A DNA stretch of 64,000 nt from Selaginella tamariscina (Eukaryota > Streptophyta > Lycopodiopsida > Selaginellales > Selaginellaceae). Below the pieces are notes generated by a model that worked only from the letters and a program-made list of their open reading frames with translations, was not told the origin of the DNA and did no database searches. This document shows positions 1 through 9,700 of this stretch, piece by piece. The stretch covers positions 434,001 to 498,000 of the forward strand of contig PUQB01000103.1 of NCBI GenBank assembly GCA_003024785.1, given 5' to 3'. Position numbers and translations under genes: made by a program. Every line of letters starts with the position of its first letter. Positions within the stretch are counted from its first letter, which is position 1.

Positions 1-85
1 TTTCCAATCCACCAAGTATTGAAGTTGGCGGCGATGAAGACGAGAATCAAGGATGGCTGCAACTTCGTACTTCAGGTTCACAGCA
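1..85 (-). pseudogene. chromodomain at the integrase C-terminus (partial)
   Basis: In one minus frame the codons read LKYEVAAILDSR followed by LHRRQLQYLVDWK, ending exactly at the window edge. Y-EV--ILD-R----L-YLVDWKG is the chromodomain N-terminal half with its aromatic cage residues. Chromodomains steer chromovirus integration towards particular histone marks. The rest of the domain and the 3' LTR lie outside. Confidence 0.9.
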
Positions 86-99
86 ATGACCACAGGAGG

Positions 100-1260
100 G
101 GAGGAGAAGAAGCACGACCAAGAAGAGAAGAAGGATGATACGGCTCCAACAAGGAGGTGTGAAACACAGGATGAAGTTTCACCGTGGATGATAACTCGAG
201 TGGAAAGCTACAGGATTTACCTCCGCCACGATCCTGTAAGGGCCCAATCGTTGAAAATCCAACTTAGAAGAAGGCTGGTGCGAATGTGTCGACGAGAAGC
301 CACACGAGATCACCAATCTTGTATGCAGGTGCCGGATGACGGTGAGCATCAGCATGATGCTTGTACTGTTCCTGTGCCTGCTGAAGGTGAACCTGGAGAT
401 CATCCTGTACCTGCCGAAGATGCTGAAGACGATCCTTACTGCAGGAGCGGAAGAAGGAGAAGCGGGAGGAGCGAAGTCAAAACGTGGATGGTGGCCTGTA
501 AGAGTAAAGAAAGGTGTTTGTCCTGTAGATGCGTGAACGGAGTTGTTGTAGGCAAACTCCGCCATTGGAAGAAGGTCCAACCAGTTGTCTGCTGGTAACT
601 GATGAAGCAACGAAGATACTGTTCTAAGGTCTGAATTGTGCGTTCGGACTGCCCATTGGTTTGTGGGTGATATCCTGAAGAAAAGATCCGCTTTAAACCT
701 GTAGACTCCGAAGAAGCTCTCGCCAAAAAACTTGGACATGAATTGTGGACCTCGATCGGAAACAATGCTCTCAGGAAGACCATGATGTCGGAACACCTCA
801 CGGATCACCAACTCGGCAGTTGTCTGACCTGTAGCTGTCTTGTTGCAGGGTAGGAAATGAGCCTGCTTGGTGAAACAGTCAACCACCACAAGAACTGCAT
901 CGAATCCACGAGAAGGAGGAAGATCTGTGAGGAAATCCATAGAAATGGATCTTCAAGGAGCAGAAGGAACAGGAAGAGGACGAAGAAGACCAGAGGGTGC
1001 ATGATGAGGCATCTTCGACCTGCTACAAGTGTCACAACTCCGTACATACAATGTCCTGTAGCCGGGGTATCATGACAATCCTGTACCACACGAGTCCTGC
1101 AAACACCAACAGGAACGTACAGGAGACCTTCCCGGTACAGGAGTCCATCCTGTATGGTGAACAGGTTGTAGTCTGGACGGGAACTGGAGGAAGAGGAACT
1201 TGCAACGTCAGGATGAATGTGTGAGAACACATTCTTTGCCAAGTCGTCTGTAGCCAACTG
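100..1260 (-). pseudogene. integrase region of the chromovirus
   Basis: The zinc-binding N-terminus is degenerate (HDTPATGH near 1075). The catalytic core is clear: MDFLTDLPPSRGFDAVLVVV then IVSDRGPQFMSKFF supply the first two acidic residues, and after a frameshift near 710 the core continues as YHPQTNGQSERTIQTLEQYL, with the catalytic Glu in SER. AEFAYNNSVHASTGQTPF follows. Downstream frames carry LGPYRIVAEVNPVAF, the SH3-like GPY module that precedes chromovirus chromodomains. At least two frameshifts make it non-functional. Confidence 0.9.
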
Positions 1261-2760
1261 CGAACGGACGTTTGTAGGAGTGTTGAATTTGCTGGAGCCT
1301 GATGAACCTGCAGTGCCGCAAGCCGGAATCGATCAGGACCCAACAACACTTGCCTTTGACAGTCAAATGCAGGATCGCCCGGGCTTGGTGCAAGGTAAGA
1401 GCGCCTAGACAATGCGTCCGCCTTGCCATTCCGAAAACCGGGCCTGTAGACGATGACGAAGTCAAAACGTGATAGGAACTCCGCCCACCTAGCCTGTCGC
1501 CGACTGAGAACTCGAGCCGTTTGAAAGTACTCCAGGTTCTTGTGATCCGTAAGAACTTGTACAGGATGTGCAGCACCTTCCAGGAAATGCCGCCACTCCT
1601 CAAACGAATCCACAATGGCCTTGAGTTCCTTGTCATGAATCTCGTAATTGATCTCCGCCGACAGGAACTTACGAGAGTGAAAAGCTACAGGATGAAGCAA
1701 CTTGTCCTCTCCAACTTGCGATAGGACGGATCCTACTGCAAAATCCGAGGCATCTGCTTCAACGAAGAAAGGACGAGAAGGATCAGGATGTGCTAAAATC
1801 GGAGCTGTCGTGAAGGTGTCCTTGAGTGTTGTGAATGCATGTTCCGCCTTGTCGGACCAAGAGAAAACCTCTGTGCGCTTGGTGAGTTCCGTGAGTGGAA
1901 GTACACGCTTGGAGAAGTCCTGTATGAACCGCCTGTAGAAGTTTGCAAAGCCAAGGAAACATTGTACATCTCGTACAGACTTGGGCCTCTCCCACTCCAC
2001 GATGGTCTTCACCTTGTGCATGTCCATGGAAACGCCAGCAGGAGAGACGATGTAGCCCAAGAACTCCACAGAATCCCTATCGAAAAAACACTTCTCCAAC
2101 TTCGCATACAGGCCATGCTCACGAAGCCGCTGTAGAACCAACCGTACATGCTTGTCATGTGCCGCCTGGTCCTTGGAGAAAATCAAAATGTCGTCGAGGT
2201 AGATCACCACAAACTGGTCCAAGAAGTCACGAAAGATGTCGTTCACCATGTGTTGGAACACGGCTGGGGCATTGGTAAGGCCGAAAGGCATCACCGTGTA
2301 CTCGAAGTGTCCATACCTTGTACGAAAGGCAGTCTTCCACTCATCGCCGGGACGAATCCGTACAAGGTTGTAGGCCCCTCGTAAGTCGATCTTCGTGAAC
2401 ACCTTTGCTCCTCGCAGCCGATCGAGAAGTTCCGGGATCAATGGCAACGGGTACCGATTCCGAATGGTACTTGATTCAAACCCCTGTAGTCCACAACCAA
2501 ACGTAACTCCCATCCTTCTTCTTGACAAAGAAGATAGGCGCTCCTGCAGGGGACTTTGAGTGACGAATGAAGCCGGATGCCAAGTTGTCCTCGATGTACT
2601 GCGAAGAACCTCCAACTCTGTGGGTGACAATGCGTAAATCGGTCCGAACGGTGGAGTCTTTCCTTCCGCAAGATCAATAGGACAGTCGTAGGACCTGTGA
2701 ACAGGAAGAACTGCAGCCTTGTGCTTGTCAAAAACGTCCTTAAAGTGATACTTGGATGGT
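1260..2760 (-). pseudogene. reverse transcriptase-RNase H region of the chromovirus
   Basis: The RT starts near FKDVFDKHKAAVLPVHRSYD. Fingers and palm motifs follow: [12 protein letters not shown] in a displaced frame (2440-2730 carries two compensating shifts), VFTKIDLRGAYNLVRI, MPFGLTNAPAVFQ and the catalytic box VIYLDDILIFSK (2190-2201). RNase H is seen as FFVEADASDFAVGSVLSQ and TDHKNLEYFQTARVLSRRQA, ending YRPGFRNGKADALSRR. Apart from the local double frameshift the palm and RNase H are continuous, so the copy is not very old. Confidence 0.95.
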
Positions 2761-3339
2761 AGGAAGAAGGAGGAGAAGGAAAGAAGAGGAGAAGGAGATT
2801 GAAAAACAGGAGAGTCAGACACAGGAAAGGTAGAAGAGGACGTAGGAGTTACTTGAAAGGCAAAAAGGTGGAAAGGAGCAGGATCAGTGGCAAGTTCATG
2901 CATGGTAGTGGTAAGAACTCGGAGAGGAGAAGGAGGGAGCTGTGACTGAAAAAGAGGAAGGATCTTGGGGGTGGAACAAAAAGAGTAAGAAAAGAGGCAG
3001 GATTGGAGAAAAGATGTGGATGTTGACAAGTGTACAGGATTGGAAGAATCCTGTACAGAAGTCCGTGGATGCACAAGTGAGGGAGCCTGTGATGAGTGTG
3101 CTGAAACCAACAGGAGGTGGATCCTGTTGAGGAGGAACCTTCGACACTGATACAGGATTGGAAGAACCCTGTACAGGACACCGCAAACTTACAGGAGTGG
3201 AGAAGCCTGCGGATGTGCTGAGGAACTGACATGAGGTGAATCCTGTCGAGAGAGGAGTCTTCAACACTGGTACAGGAACAGGCACGGTCAATCCTGTAGC
3301 TTGTACTGCCTCAGACACCAAGGATGTATCCTGCACGCA

Positions 3340-3640
3340 GGAAGGTACAGGATTGATCCTGGCTGCTGGAGAGGAAAACGTGAGCGTCCTAGACCTCCAG
3401 TCGATCTGCGGATTTGCAACAACGAACCATGGCATGCCAAAAATGATGGGAGTCGACCGAGTCTTGATCAAGTTGAAGGAAATCGAACAGTTGAATGCAC
3501 CATGATTGCAAGAGAGAGGTGTGGTAGTGGGTAACTGCGCCAGAAGCAATCAAACGACCATCGGCCACCTCTACAGGAACTGCACGCTTCAACTTCACCA
3601 CCGGAATGCCATGCTGAGCTGCAAAAGGCAACCACAAAAC
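3340..3640 (-). pseudogene. retroviral-type aspartic protease remnant
   Basis: Two frames together give AAQHGIPVVKLKRAVPVEVA, then ADGRLIASGAVTHY, then IIFGMPWFVVANPQIDWRSR. These are the middle and end of a Ty3/gypsy protease (the flap region and the ILG-PWL-H-P-IDW block). The catalytic D-S/T-G-A stretch that should lie just upstream is missing, so this domain is inactive as it stands. Confidence 0.75.
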
Positions 3641-4049
3641 CTTTGAAGTCTTCCATCAATGGGTCGTCATGCTCCAGCAAGGGGCAACCCAAGCCCGTGG
3701 AGATCCACTTAGTAAGGATGCTAAAAGGCCAACCTTTTGTGCATCCGTCGAGTAGCAGCGTGGTTACATGCGGATCAAGAGTCGGATCTGATTCAGGAAA
3801 CCTTGGAAATCGGCACGGTTGCCACTGAACTTCTCTGGCATGCTGATCTTCGGCTCCGGAGAAAAGTTCGATGAAGAAGGAACCACCGATGCCTGAGAGA
3901 GAGCCTGCGTAGCAGCCTTGGAGGATGCATCGGCAGCTGCATGTTGCCGCATGGGTGGAGCCTTGCAGATCGGTGACCACTTGGCGCAAAGTGGCCAGCT
4001 CATGAAGCAACATTTGGTGCTCGCGTTGAAAGTGCTCAAAATCAGCCAT
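3640..4049 (-). pseudogene. gag remnant of the chromovirus (PEG10/DUF4939-like capsid start)
   Basis: The likely start codon is at 4049, 99 nt after the LTR, opening MADFEHFQREHQMLLHELAT. Frames then change twice. One frame holds MPEKFSGNRADFQGFLNQIR (about 3840-3780) and another LEHDDPLMEDFKGF, both typical of the Ty3/gypsy capsid N-terminal region also seen in vertebrate PEG10-type genes. The C-terminal capsid and the zinc-knuckle nucleocapsid cannot be found before protease sequence begins, so an internal deletion is likely. Structural protein of retrotransposon particles when intact; this copy cannot make one. Confidence 0.8.
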
Positions 4050-4130
4050 GATCTTATGAAAGAAAGAAAGGAGAAAACGAAGGAAAAGAATCAAGGAAAA
4101 AAAAGTAGCTGGGAAACGAAGAGCTATGAA

Positions 4131-4145
4131 ATCAGTTACTATCAA
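4131..4145 (-). other. putative self-priming primer-binding site
   Basis: Two bases inside the LTR end, the minus strand reads TTGATAGTAACTGAT. This is the exact complement of ATCAGTTACTATCAA at 4393-4379, the predicted 5' end of the element's own RNA. No tRNA-iMet PBS (TGGTATCAGAGC) is present at this point. In the Tf1/sushi group the RNA 5' end folds back on such a site to prime minus-strand synthesis. Confidence 0.6.
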
Positions 4146-4414
4146 ACTGTCAAGTCACGATTCAAGAACCAGGAAGCAAGTAGGATTCTGGGAACAGGAA
4201 GGCTTGACTCAGGAACAGGACCAAGAGCAGGACAGGAACTAGGAACAGGAACAGGAACAGGAACAGGACGGATCCAGGAGCAGGACAGGATCAGGATAGG
4301 ATCCGGGAGCAAGACAGGAGCAGGAGGCAAAGAGTAAGACAAGAACAAGGAACAAGAATAATCGTAGAATGACTGGTGTTGATAGTAACTGATTGTACAA
4401 CAATTAGGTCGGAG

Positions 4415-4421
4415 CTTTTAT
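4415..4421 (-). promoter_or_regulatory. LTR TATA box
   Basis: Minus strand reads ATAAAAG, inside GAGCATAAAAGCTCC. It lies 28 nt upstream of position 4393, where the 15-nt PBS-complementary block starts. That is the normal TATA-to-start distance for a plant Pol II promoter. Confidence 0.65.
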
Positions 4422-4496
4422 GCTCACAACTCCAAGCTAATTTAGTCATGAGTCTAATCTAGTCATGAGCTAAGAATAGTGTCCCTTATCCTCTAG

Positions 4497-4650
4497 GCAT
4501 ATCCTGTAGCATATCCTATAGGCATATCCTATAGGAATATCCTATAGGTATATCCTGTAGGAATATCCTGCAGGCATATCCTGTAACCCGTATCCTGCAT
4601 CCGAAATCCTGCATCCTGTATCCTGTATCCGGAATCATGTATCCTGTATC
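4497..4650 (-). repeat. U3 array of TACAGGATAT-type repeats
   Basis: About ten degenerate units of roughly 13 bp, each with CAGGATA on the minus strand (ATCCTGTAGGC or TATCCTATAGG on the plus strand), fill the distal U3. Such subrepeats in U3 are often promoter or enhancer modules in LTR elements; function here is inferred. Confidence 0.85.
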
Positions 4651-4739
4651 GGGTTGTGACACACACCATGCATGATCCATAATATGTATTGTCACTCTTC
4701 TCTCATACATACACATCATACATGATCTTGTACTCTGTC

Positions 4740-5242
4740 TCTCTAATATTAATATATACTAATATGTATGTATGTCTATGTGTATAATACTATGTGTGTA
4801 TATATGTATCGCTGCATGTGAAACTTTAACACTCTCATGGACACACACGTGTTAAACCCTTGTATGATATTTATTCTTGGGGTGTATGTGATACACCCAC
4901 GCACACGCACACGCTGATAATATAATGAAAGAATATTCGTTTAGGGCGAATCTATAATTTATTCTTTTTAGGGTTTAAGTATATTTTTAAAAGGAATATT
5001 CGATTAGGGTTAATATATATTCTATTCCTTTTAGGGTTTTGGTATATTCCTAGGGTTTGTAAGGCGGCGGCGGCAACGAAATCTCCTTCACACAGGTGAG
5101 ATCTCTTTCTCTCTCTCTCACACGCACACTCCTCTGCGTTTATTTGTGATATATTTATTTTTATTCACATATATATTTATATGTGTGTATCTTAATAATA
5201 TAATTTAGATCTCTATCTCTCACACACACACGCACACTCGTA

Positions 5243-5305
<63 letters not shown>

Positions 5306-5485
5306 CTCCTCTCTCTCTCTCTTCTTTATAGATCTCTATCTCTTGCACACACACGCACACTCGTATACATATACACACACAGATATATATATATTATATA
5401 TATATATCTCCTTCTCTCTCTCTCTTCTCTATAGATCTCTATCTCTCGCACACATGCACACTCGTATACATATACACACACACAC

Positions 5486-5519
<34 letters not shown>

Positions 5520-5688
5520 TATTTATTTATCTATATATATGTGTGTGTGTGTATCTGTATAATTTTATTGATTTGTTAATTGTATCTCTCGTACACACAC
5601 GCACACTCCTGTATATATGTGTGTGTGTGTGTATTTGTTTATCTGTATAATTTTATTTGTTTCACACACGCATACACACGATATACAT

Positions 5689-5736
<48 letters not shown>

Positions 5737-5806
5737 ATGTATACATAATATATTATGTGTACCAGTATCTGTATAATCTGTATATATCTGTGTGTGTGTG
5801 TGTGTA
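4740..5806. repeat. microsatellite-rich minisatellite block
   Basis: Compound (CT)n, (CA)n, (TA)n and (TG)n tracts recur in a larger unit of roughly 100-120 bp, starting with CTATCTCT(C/T)(G/A)CACACA and repeated near 5211, 5335, 5430 and 5580. 4920-5060 also has two copies of an AATATTCG(T/A)TTAGGG block. No gene is seen. Open frames here are low-complexity. Confidence 0.85.
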
Positions 5807-6402
5807 GCGGTGGATTAATCCCACCGCTATATGGTGAGACGTGTGTAGCGGCGGGATTAATCCCGCCGCGTACGCATGCCCTGTGCGGAATTGGGCGGGA
5901 TTAATCCCGCTGCCCTATGCAGAATCGGGCGGGATTAATCCCGTTGCCAAAGGCCTGCCTAAGGGCCTAGGCGGTGGGATTAATCCCGCCTGATTTCGAG
6001 CAGGGAATTGGCGTCCGGCGGATTAATCCCGCCGCATAAGGACCAAGTGAAGGCCCTGGGCGGCGGGATTAATCCCGCCGAGCCTTCAATGCCTATTGGA
6101 GGAATGAATCCCGCCACCCTTCCTTTTTTTCTACATTGGTGAGTCGGACCAATCCAAACGTTTCTGTCTGAGACGTAGAAGGTTTACAACATACCAATGG
6201 AGAGAACGTGGAAGGGTGGCGAAATTCATTTAACCATCCCTTACATGGTGGGCGAGATTAATCCCGCCTCCTTTCTGGAGTCACTGAAGGGGTGTGCCAA
6301 ATAAATCCTGCCCAGTTCTCTCTGAGACCGAGAAGGGTGGCAAGATTAATTCCGCACTCCCGTTCAAGGCCTCCAGAAAGGTGGCGAGATTAATCCCGCC
6401 GC
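5806..6402. repeat. array of GGCGGGATTAATCCCGCC palindromes
   Basis: About eleven copies of a palindrome with perfect form GGCGGGATTAATCCCGCC, at 5806-5828, 5848-5869 (perfect over 22 bp), 5894-5910, 5927-5943, 5971-5990, 6017-6034, 6061-6080, 6097-6115, 6249-6268, 6337-6357 and 6381-6402. Spacing is irregular (about 30-130 bp) and the DNA between copies is not obviously repeated, so it is not a simple tandem satellite. The core GGGATTAATCCC is two inverted TAATCC half-sites. Confidence 0.9.
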
Positions 6403-6515
6403 ACCTTCCATGTGAATATATATGTGTATTAGTATATATAAGTTGCATATCTCATTTTATTTACTTTTATCATCTTATCATAATATTTCGAGTAAAAGCT
6501 AGGAAACTATGTAAA

Positions 6516-6603
6516 AACTGTCCAGAGCTCACATTTGTGGTAGTTCTAAAGCGAAATGTTATCTTTTCCTTTGAACTAGCACAAAGGTGAGCTTTGGACA
6601 GTT
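6516..6603 (+). ncRNA. microRNA-precursor-like hairpin (candidate)
   Basis: The arms 6516-6551 and 6569-6603 are near-complementary over about 35 bp with a 17-nt loop. The outer part pairs AACTGTCCAGAGCTCACATT against AGGTGAGCTTTGGACAGTT with two mismatches, and the inner part pairs GTAGTTC with GAACTAG. Arm length, few bulges and small loop suit a plant pri-miRNA foldback, but a small MITE or an intronic inverted repeat would look the same. I recognise no known miRNA. Either strand could be transcribed. Confidence 0.35.
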
Positions 6604-6746
6604 AATTCCGTCTACTTCTCTCTATGTATTATTTTTTGTATATTCGGGTTTATACAAGTGTGTGTGCGTTTTTATATGATTTGTATTCATAGTGTATTAT
6701 TTTGCAGAAGGACGATTTAATTAAACAAGGAGATCGAGTCATTAGT

Positions 6747-9700
6747 ATGGAGTCGTCGTCAAATTCTGGGTAAGAATTAAAATAAAATCTGTTATACTCG
6801 GATATGTGCTTGAACTAATCATTTTGTATTCAGATGTGGAATTGAGGTAACATTAAAGACGAGAGCAGGAGAAGAGATGAGTAGGGGGATTCTGGAATCA
6901 ACTTGGCCATATTTCAAACTAAACGGGAAGCGCATTGGAACAACCATGGTTGCTGTCAAACTAACCTCTGTCACATCGCATGGACAAGCAAAACAATGGA
7001 AAGCGGGTGTGCTAGTCAAGCATCCGAAAGCATGCTGTGAACCCAGATTGAACGATGCTCGACACATATGCCTTGTTCCATCCAATGTCACGTTCTCGGA
7101 TCCAGAGGTCGCCAGTTACAACATTAATTTCGGGTGGTTTTGTCGACTTGTGGATAATGACATTCACGTGTTCACTAATGATGTTGACCTTGGAGTTCTT
7201 CTTCAACTCAACGAAAGCCCATCTATGGAGGGGATCCACTGGATGTCTACTTCGAAGATCTTCAGACTCATCGAGTAGGTGTATTGTCAGGAGATATTGC
7301 TTCACAATACAGAAAATCAGCAAGTGGAGCAATCGTCCCTCTTCACATTGAAGAAGAACACAGCGACATCATAAAGGAGATTGAGAGGGTGGCTTGGTCT
7401 CAGGTTCTTTACAGATCACGTTCAATTTGCTTAGCAAATTTGGGAGCTGGAAGAGTGTGCCGAGAACATTAGAACAGCATCAATCGGGGATCACACATGT
7501 TGATTCGGATCGTAAAAGAAAATCATTAGTCGTTTTGTCAGCTGCACCTGTGGCGTCCCATGCTGCAATAAGCCACAAGGAAATGATGTTGGATGATAGG
7601 ATTTACCAGTGTAGGGTTAAGTATTGCAGCGTCAACCCAAACTTCAATTACAGGCCACTAAAATCAGGAACGTGTAGCTGAGCTCATGGAGAAGATGAAG
7701 GACGACAATTCTTACACCGTTCCACATAATGCTGTTTTGTGCGCATACTACGAGAGAACAAAGGCGCTGACAAAGTGTGGATCACAACACCGGAACAAAT
7801 GAGGAAGGTTCAGACGGAGAATAGAAAATCAGTTAAGTACTACATCATTAGTGGCCAGCACACAATAACGGCAGCCCAACGACTTCTCGACGAACACAAC
7901 AAAGGAACGATGGCAACAAAACTTTCCGAGCATACCCGTGAGAAGCTGACAGAAAAGATCGGCGTTTTTAGCGAAGCCGAATCTCACAATCGAGCAGTAC
8001 CATAAGTTATCGGCGGAATGGGACGCTGCAGACACCAACCACTACAACAGCAAAATATGGGAGAAGTTCAAACACACGCGAGCCGTGTGGGAATCTCTTC
8101 AGCGACCACAAAGAGCTACCGCAGGGAATACACAATCTGCGGACTACCGGGTAAGCAAATTGTTTGGGCGGGATTTATCTCGCCGGTATATTAATCTGTC
8201 TTTTTCCTCAGAGAGTTGAAGAAATTGTAGCAGTTGATTTTGCCCAGGTGGGCGGGAAGGAAACATCCTTTTGATGATGTTGATTTCTTGTCCCGAGGAT
8301 AGGATCTTTGCCAAATGGTTGGGGATTATGGAATCCTTTGCAAAAGGAACACTGAAGAAGAAGCAGACAAGTGAAGTGGAGCCCTCAGAGAAGTCTGCAA
8401 AGAAACCCAGTAAGACGCCGAAGGCTAAGTCTGTTCAATCTATAAAGGATGTAGACAACGATTTCAAGCTCACATGGTTGAAGCCTTTAAATGGAACAAC
8501 GATGGAGGAGATGGAAGTCTTGGCTGATTTGGTGATTGATGGCAAATTACAGATTAACAACAGCAGCCCCACCTCTCCTTTTCATCTCAAGGCAATGGAG
8601 TTGAAGACGGTCAGGCACTTCAAGGAGTGGTTGGGAATACACTGCCACAAACTGGGTTGGATTTCCTTCAACATACGAAGAGGTCAGCAAATATTTGCAT
8701 GTGACAAACGATGATATGCTTGTCGAATGGGTGAATCAATCGGAAGATCTGGGCAAGAATCTATTGCACGCCAACGCCAAAAAGAACATTGCGATGACGC
8801 CTTCTCTTATGGCAGTCCTTCAGCAGCGGAGAACCGAGTTGAACCTTATAAAGGAGGATGCTACGAATCACGACAAGCCCTACAGATGTTTGTTGTTGGA
8901 TTCGGAGACTTTATGGGGTACCATCACTGCTTGTAGGAAACCGTTTCAATTGTTCGTGATGGATCGGCGGGTGTCAAAAAATCCTTCGACAGACAGGACA
9001 CTAGAGGATTTGGTGGAGAAACTTAGCCGTGCAAGCATGTACAAAGAAGGTATTTATTATTGAATTCATACTTGCACTCTTGACTGATATCTACGTTTTC
9101 AGGTATTTATTTCTTGATTCTTGCTCATGTCACCGATACCTTTGCCTTCTCCTTTGCCAAGAGGAATAAACATCGTTGGACAGGATTTTATATGAATGAT
9201 GCTGATCCGAAGTGCATTGATTCGGTTGTTCACTTGGTTGTTAGGAATGCGCCAAACAGTTTCAAACTTCCAAATGACTGGCCAGGCATCTGTTTGCACT
9301 CCAACGGCCCTGAACCTCCATCCGATACACCGATAGGTGAGAGTGACGTATTCGGCAATGTACGTTATCCAAACATCACAAGTCAAGCGGCACGGAGCAT
9401 CGTCAACTTGATCAGGGGTCCTCACAGTGATGCGTGGGTTTTTGACTACTGCACTAGGGGGTCCGTCTTGAAGGAGTGTTACCTTCGGCATACATGTGTA
9501 TTTGCCGTTGAAAAGGATAAGACCATGGTTGAGGACCTGAACAAGTGGATAGATAGGTTCTCAACTGACTACCCCAAAGAATCCATAAAGGAGTATTTGA
9601 GAAAGTTCCCTCCAGATAAGTGCGATAGCTCTGAAGACGAATCTGGTTCAATGTCGGAGTCTGAGGACGAACTTCAATCAGATATTAGACCGGAAGTTAT

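Larger units (their letters stand above)
1..4661 (-). mobile_element. Ty3/gypsy chromovirus (5' LTR, gag, pol, chromodomain; 3' end outside window)
   Basis: Read on the minus strand the order is LTR, gag, protease, reverse transcriptase, RNase H, integrase, chromodomain, which is the chromovirus order. The RT carries YLDD (2190-2201) and the last 16 codons (48 down to 1) read DSRLHRRQLQYLVDWK, a chromodomain core. The 5' LTR spans 4148-4661; the 3' LTR lies beyond position 1. Several frameshifts and a gag/protease deletion make this copy defective. The pol wording (for example [24 protein letters not shown]) is close to the Tf1/sushi and Tcn1 style of chromovirus known from fungi, fish, mosses and lycophytes rather than the usual angiosperm clades; that placement is inference. 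Confidence 0.95.
4148..4661 (-). repeat. 5' LTR of the chromovirus (514 bp)
   Basis: On the plus strand the segment starts TGTCAAG at 4148 and ends TTGTGACA at 4661, so on the coding (minus) strand it runs TGTCA...TGACA, the standard TG...CA LTR termini with 5-bp inverted ends. It holds a TATA box (4415-4421), a proposed transcription start near 4393, and a U3 region filled with short repeats. The second LTR is outside the window, so the borders rest on termini, TATA spacing and PBS position only. No target-site duplication can be tested. Confidence 0.8.

Noticed and set aside
179-598. Plus-strand open frames at 53-598, 997-1224, 1702-2384 and similar
   Set aside because: They are antisense shadows of the pol gene of the chromovirus.
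4662-4666. CACAC as target-site duplication of the chromovirus
   Set aside because: The other flank is outside the window, so it cannot be tested.
5806-6402. CRISPR array or rho-independent terminators
   Set aside because: Repeats are palindromic, degenerate and irregularly spaced in a spliced plant genome; neither class applies.
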